Of a stretch of 64,000 bases of DNA, positions 25,404-33,202 are shown piece after piece. Location: contig CAXBLY010000001.1 in NCBI GenBank assembly GCA_963976865.1, forward strand, positions 1 to 64,000, read 5' to 3'. The number at the start of each line of letters is the position of its first letter. Positions within the stretch are counted from its first letter, which is position 1. Position numbers and translations under genes: made by a program. The stretch is from UBA1858 sp963976865. Lineage in GTDB: Bacteria > Pseudomonadota > Gammaproteobacteria > UBA4575. A model generated the notes under the pieces. The model was not told where the DNA came from, ran no database searches, and worked only from the letters and a program-made list of their open reading frames with translations.

Positions 25404-26684
25404 ATGGAATCAATGCAGACGTTATTTGAAGAAGCTCAAAAATATATACCAGGAGGCGTCAATTCTCCTGTGAGAGCATTCAACGCTGTCGGCGGTAATC
25501 CTGTCTATATTAATCGCGCTTCAGGTGCTTATGTCTATAACACCAATGACAAGCAATACATTGATTATGTCGGCTCCTGGGGGCCAATGATACTGGGCCA
25601 TGCACATCCAGCTGTAATCACAGCTGTACAGGAAGCGGCAACGGATGGCCTGAGCTTTGGTGCTCCCACAATATTGGAAACTGAAATGGCAAAACTGGTC
25701 TGCGAACTTGTTCCTTCAATTGAGCAGGTACGTATGGTCAGTTCTGGCACCGAGGCGACAATGAGTGCAATACGTTTAGCCCGTGGATACACCGGCCGCG
25801 ATAAAATTCTGAAATTTGAAGGCTGTTACCACGGCCATGCCGACTCACTTCTGGTTAAAGCAGGCTCAGGGGCATTGACTTTCGGCACACCCAGCTCACC
25901 GGGCGTACCTGCAGATCTTGCTGCACATACATTAACGCTGCCATTCAATGATCTTGACGCTGTGGAAAAATTATTTAATGAATGTGGCGATCAAATCGCC
26001 TGCATCATTGTAGAACCTGTTGCCGGCAACATGAATTGTGTATTACCGGTAGAAGGGTTTCTGCAAGGCTTGCGCAGCATAACCCAGCGATATGAAAGTT
26101 TACTCATTTTTGATGAAGTCATGACAGGTTTTCGCGTCGCCTTAGGCGGAGCGCAGGAATATTTCAATGTGACACCAGACCTGACAACGCTAGGCAAAAT
26201 AATTGGCGGGGGTATGCCTGTTGGCGCGTTTGGCGGAGCTAAAAAAGTCATGGATCATTTAGCTCCGAATGGGCCAGTTTACCAGGCAGGTACTTTATCT
26301 GGTAATCCAATCGCCATGACTGCTGGTATTGTTACGTTAAACCTGATTCAGCAGGAAGGCTTCTATGAAGAACTGACAAGAAAGACCAAACAACTGGCAC
26401 AGGGTTTAGTCATGCGCGCCGATGAACAGGGCATTCCTCTTAGCGTAAATTGTGCAGGCGGAATGTTTGGCTTCTTCTTTACCCACGAGAAAAAAGTCAC
26501 TACGTTTGAGCAGGTGTCTAACTGCAATCTGGATCATTTCAATCAGTTTTTTCAAACCATGCTGGATCACGGTGTTTACCTGGCGCCTTCAGCATATGAA
26601 GCTGGATTTGTTTCTGCTGCACATACGCTTGATGATATCAATGTTACATTAACCAAAGCGGCAGTAGCGTTTGCTTCCCTGTAA
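25404..26684 (+). CDS. hemL: Glutamate-1-semialdehyde 2,1-aminomutase
   Basis: HemL is a PLP enzyme that converts glutamate-1-semialdehyde to 5-aminolevulinate, the haem precursor in the C5 pathway. The 426 residues contain FEEAQKYIPGGVNSPVRAF at the start, VSSGTEATMSAIRLARG, IVEPVAGNMN, LLIFDEVMTGFR, and the PLP lysine in TTLGKIIGGGMPVG. I chose ATG 25404 with AAGGA nine bases upstream. A TTG at 25383 would give seven extra residues not in the family. The stop lies 4 bp from the convergent anti-sigma stop. Confidence 0.97.
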   Translation: MESMQTLFEEAQKYIPGGVNSPVRAFNAVGGNPVYINRASGAYVYNTNDKQYIDYVGSWGPMILGHAHPAVITAVQEAATDGLSFGAPTILETEMAKLVCELVPSIEQVRMVSSGTEATMSAIRLARGYTGRDKILKFEGCYHGHADSLLVKAGSGALTFGTPSSPGVPADLAAHTLTLPFNDLDAVEKLFNECGDQIACIIVEPVAGNMNCVLPVEGFLQGLRSITQRYESLLIFDEVMTGFRVALGGAQEYFNVTPDLTTLGKIIGGGMPVGAFGGAKKVMDHLAPNGPVYQAGTLSGNPIAMTAGIVTLNLIQQEGFYEELTRKTKQLAQGLVMRADEQGIPLSVNCAGGMFGFFFTHEKKVTTFEQVSNCNLDHFNQFFQTMLDHGVYLAPSAYEAGFVSAAHTLDDINVTLTKAAVAFASL

Positions 26685-26688
26685 ATAT

Positions 26689-27294
26689 TTATTGATCAAA
26701 AGAGCGAGCAAATAAAATACCTTTTTCCACCCATATATCTACACCAATACCATTCACAAAGTGACGTACCGGTTCCTGACCTTCCTGCAGATTTGGCAGT
26801 TCACGAAATAGCTCTTTGTTGTACGGCGCCTGATAAACAATTTGAATATTCCCGGTCAGGGCATCCTTCATACGTAATTGTGCTGCCGTTTCGCCCTGGA
26901 TAGAACAATAACGCCCACCAACAAGCTGCAGATTATTATTGATGACAAATTGGGATTGACTTAATGAAAAATCCAGCTCGTTAAAGTAGTCACGCATATC
27001 GTTTAGCGAAGTACTCGCAACTTCCATAGGTTTCATCTTCAGGTGATTATAGGAAACTTCTTCAGCAATAAGTTGAGACACATCCGCATGATTATGCTCC
27101 CAAATACTCCAGAATATTCCCAGCACCATCACCAGCAAAAAGACTACTGCAACTGCACCCATCCGAATCGAATCAGTCCATTTATTATTTTCCTGCCTGG
27201 AATTAAGAATTTTTGTCAACTCCTGAAGCTGCTTGTGGTTTAGCTGCTGTGATTCGACAAAATCATTAACAGTTTTTTTTAGCTTTTGCTTCAT
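26689..27294 (-). CDS. Membrane anti-sigma factor of the bufferin-type operon
   Basis: This 201-residue protein has a cytoplasmic N-terminal helical part (about 1-42), one transmembrane segment (about 46-64) and a periplasmic C-terminal domain. It overlaps the ECF sigma gene by 4 bp (start within the sigma stop), the usual arrangement of sigma/anti-sigma pairs. The zinc-binding HxxxCxxC motif of ZAS-type anti-sigma factors is absent. The periplasmic domain has LVGGRYCSIQGETAAQLRM, similar to GGRxxxxxGxxAAxL patterns in other anti-sigma factors, and a single cysteine (about residue 131). It probably senses an extracytoplasmic signal, likely metal, which is inference. Confidence 0.8.
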   Translation of the reverse strand: MKQKLKKTVNDFVESQQLNHKQLQELTKILNSRQENNKWTDSIRMGAVAVVFLLVMVLGIFWSIWEHNHADVSQLIAEEVSYNHLKMKPMEVASTSLNDMRDYFNELDFSLSQSQFVINNNLQLVGGRYCSIQGETAAQLRMKDALTGNIQIVYQAPYNKELFRELPNLQEGQEPVRHFVNGIGVDIWVEKGILFARSFDQ

Positions 27295-27779
27295 GGTGCT
27301 ACATCTCTGTTAGACTCATCAAACTGCTGCTCCAGCCGCTTTCGTAAACGATGTATTCTAGACAGCAGCGTGCCTCGAGGCACATCTAAAAATTTTGCCA
27401 ACTCATCTGTTGTGTATCCCTCTACCGCCCAAAAGTACATAATCTCTCGTTCCGCCACCGTTAATTTTTTCCATACCGCTTCAACCTGATATTGTGTCGC
27501 AACAATGTTTTCCAGTGAATTGGTATTCATGTCAACGTGGGTGACAGTTTCGTCATATTGCTCCATTTTAATCTTTGAATTCTTCCTGCACTCATCAAGA
27601 TAATGATTGCGAATGATTTTTTTTATATATGCAAGTTTATTATCAACACTACTGATATCGGCTTTTATATATTTCTCAATGCCAGATTGCAGTAGATCGT
27701 AGGACTCATGTTTTTCGCCAGTCAAGGAAAAACAATAACGATATAGGCAGTTTAGCTGTTCGGCATCTAACATACTCAA
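27291..27779 (-). CDS. ECF RNA polymerase sigma factor
   Basis: This 162-residue extracytoplasmic-function sigma factor has region 2 (about 10-75, including YCFSLTGEKHESYDLLQ and AYIKKIIRNHYLDECRK) and region 4 (about 105-155, WKKLTVAEREIMYFWAVEG and PRGTLLSRIHRLRKRL helix-turn-helix). Its start overlaps the DUF2063 stop by 4 bp, and its stop overlaps the anti-sigma start by 4 bp. It therefore lies inside the operon it probably transcribes, giving positive autoregulation. The arrangement recalls RpoQ-gig of Cupriavidus and SigF of Caulobacter, from memory. Confidence 0.92.
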   Translation of the reverse strand: MSMLDAEQLNCLYRYCFSLTGEKHESYDLLQSGIEKYIKADISSVDNKLAYIKKIIRNHYLDECRKNSKIKMEQYDETVTHVDMNTNSLENIVATQYQVEAVWKKLTVAEREIMYFWAVEGYTTDELAKFLDVPRGTLLSRIHRLRKRLEQQFDESNRDVAP

Positions 27780-28543
27780 TGCCTAAGCCATTCATATTCA
27801 ATTAATTTCTCAAGCGCAATAGTCAGTTTATCACTTTCTGCGAACAGCCCAGCGATGTCAGCCAGTGTTTTTCCCTCTTGTATAGCAGCCATCAAGTTAA
27901 ATAAATCTGCATCTATTTTTTTTAACAATACCTGATAAACATTTCTGTAAATACATAGGTATTCATGCTCGCCGTCAACATCAATCACCTGTTCTGTATT
28001 GTCACGTTGATGCATTTCCCACAATTCGGCTATAGGATATTCAGAGTCGACTATATCGACACCTGGCTGCAAAAATAAGCTCAAGTCTTTACCCTGTTTC
28101 AGGCAAGTATTTTTTAATTCAGCCATATTCAATTCCACATTATCTGCTGAAAAATATACTTCTTGAATCTTCCATTCCAACTGGGCCAGATCAGCAAGAT
28201 AGTTAAAATCAGTTAACTCGGTTCTCTGTTCAGTTAATTGCTGAAGAAAGTCAGGAAACTTGTCGCCATATTCATTTAAATCAGCACTGCATGATGGATT
28301 TTCCCTGAAATATTTTTTTGCTACCAGCTTAAAATAATCACTACCCAATATCATTTCACAGACTGGATACACGCTCATCAGCACTGAAACATGCGCTGAT
28401 GTTACATTTTTACGGTAAATCTCTATTCTATCCGATGGATTTAAATTGCCATCCTTGCATATGAATGTATGTACTGCATTATCTGAAGCAGTCAATGCCG
28501 CACAAAATTCTCTTTGTAACCCAGCTAGCGTGACATTATGCAT
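27776..28543 (-). CDS. DUF2063-family protein (BufC/GigB-like partner of an MNIO-type system)
   Basis: This 255-residue protein matches DUF2063: an N-terminal region with LAGLQREFCAALTA, a conserved RIEIYRKNVTSAHVSVL, YPVCEMILGSDYF and NPSCSADLNEYGDKFPDFL. In related operons the family accompanies DUF692 (MNIO) enzymes that modify DUF2282 or similar precursors, where it acts as a recognition partner (MbnC/BufC/HvfC group). Here the MNIO gene is not adjacent. The start has GGAGG about 10 bases upstream. The precursor gene lies 74 bp upstream on the same strand. Confidence 0.85.
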   Translation of the reverse strand: MHNVTLAGLQREFCAALTASDNAVHTFICKDGNLNPSDRIEIYRKNVTSAHVSVLMSVYPVCEMILGSDYFKLVAKKYFRENPSCSADLNEYGDKFPDFLQQLTEQRTELTDFNYLADLAQLEWKIQEVYFSADNVELNMAELKNTCLKQGKDLSLFLQPGVDIVDSEYPIAELWEMHQRDNTEQVIDVDGEHEYLCIYRNVYQVLLKKIDADLFNLMAAIQEGKTLADIAGLFAESDKLTIALEKLIEYEWLRH

Positions 28544-28617
28544 ACATTGTTTTCCTCCAAGTCCTTTTGGAGATAATCTTCATAACTACACATACTAATA
28601 AAACCAAAATAACCTGG

Positions 28618-28902
28618 TTACTTGGCAGGCTTTACTTTTGCAACAACCCCACCTGTTATTTTTGCGCATGTTCCACCGGGGACATAAACCCATTCAGTAT
28701 CTGCATTATCAACTGTGGATTGACCAGCACAACCGTGCTTGCCATCGAGTGCTCCACAGTCATTTTTACCAGCCTTCGCAATACCTGCACATTTCTCCCA
28801 TTCTGTTGGTTGATCTGGTACTGCTTGTGCTTGAGTGGCTGCAAACATGCCCACTGACAGGATAGTTGCAATTGCGGAATCAATAACGATATTTTTATTC
28901 AT
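28618..28902 (-). CDS. DUF2282 bufferin-type metal-binding peptide precursor (BufA-like)
   Basis: This 94-residue exported precursor has a signal peptide (about 1-27, ending AQA) and a mature domain with four cysteines (38, 49, 58 and 79). The motifs WEKCAGIAKAGKNDC and HGCAGQSTVDN, then WVYVPGGTC, are the DUF2282 hallmark. Members (bufferins, GigP) bind copper or other metals after MNIO modification of cysteines. ATG 28902 has GGAG at 7-base spacing, while ATG 28908 is only one base from it, so I start at 28902. A candidate ECF promoter ends 62 bp upstream. Four genes follow as one operon with bufC, sigma and anti-sigma. Confidence 0.9.
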   Translation of the reverse strand: MNKNIVIDSAIATILSVGMFAATQAQAVPDQPTEWEKCAGIAKAGKNDCGALDGKHGCAGQSTVDNADTEWVYVPGGTCAKITGGVVAKVKPAK

Positions 28903-28964
28903 TTTCATACTCCAGGACTAGTTATTCGTGACGCATGCTATATTTTGCATACGCTCTCACCCCA

Positions 28965-28993
28965 TAGACGAAACTGAATTCAATATGATTGCA
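28965..28993 (-). promoter_or_regulatory. Candidate ECF sigma promoter of the bufferin-type operon
   Basis: On the minus strand, TGCAATC (28987-28993), a 16-bp spacer and CGTCTA (28965-28970) fit the general ECF layout (AAC-like -35, CGTC -10). The -35 also agrees at 5 of 7 positions with the TGTAACC I recall for Caulobacter SigF. The start would be near 28958, leaving a leader of about 55 nt before the precursor ATG. A search for a second copy elsewhere in the genome would test it. Confidence 0.5.
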
Positions 28994-29090
28994 ATATAAT
29001 AAAAAAATACTCTGGCTACTGGCCCATGAGGAGGTCACCCACTCATGTACGCTTATACAGAAGTGACAGGCCCTGGCTTGAGTACCTTAT

Positions 29091-29119
29091 TTTAAGCGGC
29101 GGAGTCAGTGCCACTTAAA
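29091..29119 (-). other. Stem-loop downstream of hemP
   Basis: Read on the minus strand, TTTAAGTGG pairs with CCGCTTAAA (one G-U wobble) around an 11-nt loop, 35 bp after the hemP stop. There is no U-run, so it may be a processing or stability hairpin rather than an intrinsic terminator. Confidence 0.4.
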
Positions 29120-29153
29120 GCTGAAGGAACCTTGATTTATTGATTATCTCTTT

Positions 29154-29318
29154 TTATTTGGTCAGTAATAACTTATTCGATTTGGTCAATTGCAATAGGT
29201 ATGTTTCACCTGCATGACTTATCCATGCGTAACGCTTGCCTTTGAGCAGGCTTGCGACAGAAACCGTAGAATTTGACTGGTTTTGTCGATTATGGTGATG
29301 TGAAAGCTGAGTTGACAT
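29154..29318 (-). CDS. hemP: Hemin uptake protein HemP
   Basis: This 54-residue protein matches HemP: the C-terminal part reads LLKGKRYAWISHAGETYLLQ followed by LTKSNKLLLTK, the family pattern ending gKLILTK. HemP proteins are linked to haem acquisition and often lie beside TonB haem receptors, where one was reported to activate receptor expression. None is in this window. ATG 29318 has GGAG at good spacing. A strong Fur box lies 37-55 bp upstream, so it is iron-repressed. It stands between the DyP peroxidase and the bufferin-type operon. Confidence 0.88.
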   Translation of the reverse strand: MSTQLSHHHNRQNQSNSTVSVASLLKGKRYAWISHAGETYLLQLTKSNKLLLTK

Positions 29319-29354
29319 AGTAGCTCCTGATCATACGAGTTTAATTACCGATAT

Positions 29355-29373
29355 ACGAATGATAATCGTTCTC
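29355..29373. promoter_or_regulatory. Fur box upstream of hemP
   Basis: The 19-mer acgaatgataatcgttctc matches the Fur consensus gataatgataatcattatc at 14 of 19 positions, with an uninterrupted central AATGATAATC. It lies between the DyP gene and hemP and is positioned to control hemP on the minus strand. Confidence 0.85.
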
Positions 29374-29431
29374 ATTTATGATTGCAAGCACTATTCCCTA
29401 TTTATACAGAATATTACCTAGGGCATTCGAA

Positions 29432-30313
29432 TTAGCTCATTAACTGGGCCAAATCCAGCCCCTCCTTACCAATCGGCGGACACCAGTAATAATTTCCGGT
29501 TAACGGCCTTGAGAATGTAAATAATGCATCTGTTATGTTGTCATCCAGGCCCACCATTCTCCTTAACTGCATTTCAAATGCATCAAATGAATGGCTAAAT
29601 GAGACAAACATCAGTCCTGATTGCTGATTCTCAATCCATGGTGTAGAACGCCTGATTACAAATGCTGGTGGATCAAAATCTTCTTGTTCGACTCTTTTGA
29701 CATGAGCACTTTCAGGCGCATCGACGAGTTCTTCATTGGTCGATTTGCTTCTGCCAAAAACATGGTCCTGTTGCTGTTCTGGCAGTTCCTCAAAGTGATT
29801 AAGGTCGTGCAACCATTGCTGCACAGCTACAAAGCTGGAGCCATCCATTTTATTGCTTTCGCCCGACATCAGGCAGGCCTGTTGTGCTAATTCACCTTTA
29901 GGGTTTTCTGTACCATCTTCGTAACCAGTCAGATCCAGTCCATTGCCATATTTGAATCCATCAACTGCATTAACCAGTTCAAATGCGGGTCTGGCTATTA
30001 CCTCAATGGCTCGTCCGCGATGAAGCAGTTCACCCAAGTCATCACCGCGCAGCCAAAACCACAAATCGCCGACTGTTGCAGTGATTGGTACGGGTGCTTT
30101 ACTCAGCTCAGGGAACAGTTGTAACCCGGGAACCTCTTTTTGCATTGTGGTCGCTACTTTGATGCCAATTCCCATAACCACATTCGTCCCATCAACCATA
30201 TGCGACAGTGATGTCAGCACATTTTTTAGTTCATCAGGTTTTTTGATGACAAACGTTAAATAGCGCGAACGTGCAGGAATATCCAGAAATATAGCGGGTT
30301 GACCTGTGTGCAT
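29432..30313 (-). CDS. DyP-type haem peroxidase (YfeX-like)
   Basis: This 293-residue dye-decolourising peroxidase has the GxxDG motif as GYEDG (130-134, catalytic Asp133), a proximal haem histidine candidate His204 in APESAHVKRV, and the distal arginine in FVIRRSTPW. No signal peptide is visible, so it is cytosolic like YfeX. Class B/P DyPs act on phenolics, porphyrinogen or dyes. The natural substrate is unknown. No encapsulin gene is adjacent. hemP lies 113 bp downstream but has its own Fur box. Confidence 0.92.
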   Translation of the reverse strand: MHTGQPAIFLDIPARSRYLTFVIKKPDELKNVLTSLSHMVDGTNVVMGIGIKVATTMQKEVPGLQLFPELSKAPVPITATVGDLWFWLRGDDLGELLHRGRAIEVIARPAFELVNAVDGFKYGNGLDLTGYEDGTENPKGELAQQACLMSGESNKMDGSSFVAVQQWLHDLNHFEELPEQQQDHVFGRSKSTNEELVDAPESAHVKRVEQEDFDPPAFVIRRSTPWIENQQSGLMFVSFSHSFDAFEMQLRRMVGLDDNITDALFTFSRPLTGNYYWCPPIGKEGLDLAQLMS

Positions 30314-30390
30314 ATATATAACTCAATAATGGAATAGCAGTAGCATTTTATACACTAACTTATATTTATCGAACAGACTGGCAGACAGGC

Positions 30391-32175
30391 TTAGCCAGTT
30401 TGCTGTCGGCCGTATAATTTCGTGTACAGACCATTTGATCCGAGCAATTCTTCATGGCTCCCATGTTCACTGATTTTTCCATCATCAAAGACAAATACCC
30501 TATCGGCCTGCTTCACGGCACTTAGTCTATGGGCAACAATAATAGTCGTCCTGTTCTGCAAAAATGATTGCAGAGAATCATGTACACGAGCTTCAGTATC
30601 TGCATCCAGGGCCGACGTGGCTTCATCAAGTATTACCACATTAGGATTAGTAAGTGCCATGCGCGCAATAGCAATGCGTTGGCGCTGCCCGCCAGATAGC
30701 CTGATACCGTCCATACCAATCAGGCTATCCAGACCACGTGGCATTTGTTCAACGACTTCACGTATCTGGGCTACTTCTAGCACTTCCCATAGTTTTTCAT
30801 CTGACACTTCCCTGCCCAGGGTTAAATTCATACGCAGCGTATCGTTAAAAAGTGCGGGGTGTTGCAGCACGCAAGCAACATGTTCACGCACAACTTCCAT
30901 CCCGATTTTTTTCACTGACACGCCATTAAACTTAATGTCGCCAAATAACGGCGGATATAAACCCAGCAGCACCTGAACCAGTGTAGATTTACCTCCACCA
31001 CTTGCCCCTACCAGAGCCACTTTCTCACCTGCTGCTATAGATAAATTGACGCCATTAAGCACATAGGGCCCATCACCATAGGCAAACTTAATGCCTTCTA
31101 TATCGACTGCCATCCCCTTTTGATTCAGGAATGGATTTTGTTCATGCTCATAAACAGGCTCATTAGGCAAATACATCAATTCGTTAATTCGACCTAATGC
31201 AGCTTTGGCACTGTAGTATGAGTACTGAATATTTAACACATCCTGTACCGGCCCCATCATGAACCACAGATAACCAAAGACTGCGATCATTTCACCAATT
31301 GACAGACCGGCAAATAACACCATTAACATGCCAACAGCACGAAAAATATCAAACCCGATCAGGAATATAACAAATGAGAGGCGGCTGGCTGCATCACTTC
31401 TCCAGGAGTATGCAGCAGAGTGGTCGCGAACTTTTGCCGCCAGCTTATCCACACGGGACAAGTAAAACTTCTCACGGTTACTTGCTCTAATCTGTTGAAT
31501 ACCGTCCAGCGTTTCGGTCAGCGCCTGCTGGAATATTTCAAAGGCTTTATTCTCGTTCTTCTTTAAATGCTTTACACGTTTCCCCATCACCATAGTGAAG
31601 TAAATCACTACCGGATTCATTAGCAGTATGAATAGTGCCAATTGCCAGTGAAGCCAAATCAGTATGGCAGCAACACCAATGATTGTTAAAGCCGAGACAA
31701 TTACTTTACTAACTGTTTCACCCGCAAAAGTATCAACGGTATTCAGATCTGTCACAAACAGGGATGAAACCGTACCACTGCCTACCGTCTCGTACTCAGA
31801 CATGGCAATCGACTGCAATCTTGTCAGTAATTGCGAACGTATTTTATATATAACACCTTTAGAGACACCAACAAATTTATTCGTCTGCCACAGATTTAGT
31901 AACACCGACGTTACTCTAAGAATTACAGTGACAATTAAAATACTTGTAATATAGAAAACCGGATCATGGTCAGAAGATGATGATAACCATTCAAATGCTG
32001 CAACCACTTTACCCGGTTGACCCAGTAATATCTCATCAACCAGCAACGGAATAAGTAATGGGATTGGCACACTGGCCAGCACCGCAAATATGGCAATAAT
32101 ATTTGCTGCAATCAGTGACCGTCGATGCTGCAATGCCAACTGAACAATATATTTAAATGTATATGTTGCCGGCAT
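30391..32175 (-). CDS. ABC-type exporter, fused permease-ATPase (MsbA-like)
   Basis: This 594-residue protein has six transmembrane helices (about 20-300) and a nucleotide-binding domain with Walker A GASGGGKST, Q-loop, signature LSGGQRQRIAIARM, Walker B VVILDEATSALD and the H-loop IIVAHRLS. It is a half-transporter that dimerises and exports lipid, peptide or drug substrates. The precise substrate cannot be told from sequence. It follows a thioredoxin and a LON-domain gene on the same strand, with no matching accessory protein. Confidence 0.92.
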   Translation of the reverse strand: MPATYTFKYIVQLALQHRRSLIAANIIAIFAVLASVPIPLLIPLLVDEILLGQPGKVVAAFEWLSSSSDHDPVFYITSILIVTVILRVTSVLLNLWQTNKFVGVSKGVIYKIRSQLLTRLQSIAMSEYETVGSGTVSSLFVTDLNTVDTFAGETVSKVIVSALTIIGVAAILIWLHWQLALFILLMNPVVIYFTMVMGKRVKHLKKNENKAFEIFQQALTETLDGIQQIRASNREKFYLSRVDKLAAKVRDHSAAYSWRSDAASRLSFVIFLIGFDIFRAVGMLMVLFAGLSIGEMIAVFGYLWFMMGPVQDVLNIQYSYYSAKAALGRINELMYLPNEPVYEHEQNPFLNQKGMAVDIEGIKFAYGDGPYVLNGVNLSIAAGEKVALVGASGGGKSTLVQVLLGLYPPLFGDIKFNGVSVKKIGMEVVREHVACVLQHPALFNDTLRMNLTLGREVSDEKLWEVLEVAQIREVVEQMPRGLDSLIGMDGIRLSGGQRQRIAIARMALTNPNVVILDEATSALDADTEARVHDSLQSFLQNRTTIIVAHRLSAVKQADRVFVFDDGKISEHGSHEELLGSNGLYTKLYGRQQTG

Positions 32176-32210
32176 TGAATTTATACTCGGTTATGAAGCC
32201 TGATGTAGCC

Positions 32211-32585
32211 TTATGCGTTTTCTTTGTTCTCTTCAGATTCAATTGATGCCCGTACTTGGTCCATATCAAGCTCTTTGACTTTTTCAATAACATCTTCCAA
32301 TTGCGCTGGCGCTAGTGCACCTGCCTGATTAAACAATAATATTTGTTCCCTGAAAACCATAAGTGTTGGGATAGAACGAATCTGACATGCCTGCCCCAGA
32401 TCAGTCTGCTCCTCGGTATTCACTTTGCCAAAGACAACGTCAGCATGATTTTCAGACGCCATTTCAAATGTAGGCGCAAAAGATTTACATGGCCCACACC
32501 ATTCTGCCCAGAAATCAATAATGACAATATTATTCTCCTGAATTGTGTTATTAAAATTATCGGTAGTAAGTTCCAGCGTGGCCAT
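32211..32585 (-). CDS. Thioredoxin
   Basis: This 124-residue thioredoxin-fold protein has the WCGPC active site (in WAEWCGPCKSF) and the cis-proline IPTLMVF. It lacks the zinc-binding N-terminal domain of TrxC. A charged tail (about 105-124) extends past the usual 108 residues. It is a cytosolic disulfide reductase, probably a secondary thioredoxin. It starts 8 bp after the LON-domain gene stop. Confidence 0.92.
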   Translation of the reverse strand: MATLELTTDNFNNTIQENNIVIIDFWAEWCGPCKSFAPTFEMASENHADVVFGKVNTEEQTDLGQACQIRSIPTLMVFREQILLFNQAGALAPAQLEDVIEKVKELDMDQVRASIESEENKENA

Positions 32586-32593
32586 AATGTCTC

Positions 32594-33196
32594 CTAGTTA
32601 TTAAAATTTCCATGCGAATAATAGTATTCAATATTCTTCAACACATCTTGTAAATTCTCTAAACGCACCAATGGATGATCTATCTCAAGAATACGTTGTT
32701 TTTGCTTCAATTCAAATGGCAAATATTCTGTCAGTCGTGCAGCAACCCAGTGGGCACTACGCAGATCCTGGCTTTGAAGACTGAACGGCTCACCTAATTC
32801 TTTAATGATGACAGATATTAAATGCGCCCATTCTTCAAACTGGCGAGGAAGCTTTACATCGTCATCTTCTGTCAGATATTCCACATCTGCAACAATCAGC
32901 TGATTTGCCTGCACCTGTGTGGTTTTTATTTCCACTCTTGCCTGCCCCTGTGCTGTCACGCCCAGCAGCCCATCAGGCAATGTCTCCCAATCAATAATAC
33001 GACATGATGTACCTACATTCTGATGTTTTGCCGCATTACCAACTTCTCTGCCATCTTTTATCAGACAAACAACAAACTCACTTTGATTACGCGAGCAGTC
33101 TTTCACCATATCCAGATAACGCGACTCGAATATTCTAAGAGGTAAAACTCCTCCCGGGAAGATGACTGAATTTAATGGAAATAATGGAAGACGCAT
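32594..33196 (-). CDS. LON peptidase substrate-binding domain protein
   Basis: This 200-residue protein is a free-standing LON N-terminal domain: LPLFPLNSVIFPGGVLPLRI and FESRYLDMV are diagnostic. It has no AAA+ or protease part, so it is not a protease itself and may act as an adaptor or chaperone-like factor. It lies 6 bp downstream of the Ser/Thr kinase gene. Confidence 0.9.
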   Translation of the reverse strand: MRLPLFPLNSVIFPGGVLPLRIFESRYLDMVKDCSRNQSEFVVCLIKDGREVGNAAKHQNVGTSCRIIDWETLPDGLLGVTAQGQARVEIKTTQVQANQLIVADVEYLTEDDDVKLPRQFEEWAHLISVIIKELGEPFSLQSQDLRSAHWVAARLTEYLPFELKQKQRILEIDHPLVRLENLQDVLKNIEYYYSHGNFNN

Positions 33197-33202
33197 AATT
33201 AC

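Noticed and set aside
28544..28617. Possible missed MNIO gene between the precursor and DUF2063 genes
   Set aside because: Only 74 bp are available; a DUF692 protein needs about 280 codons.
30422..30976. 184-codon frame antisense to the ABC transporter
   Set aside because: Serine/arginine-rich shadow of the ATPase coding strand.
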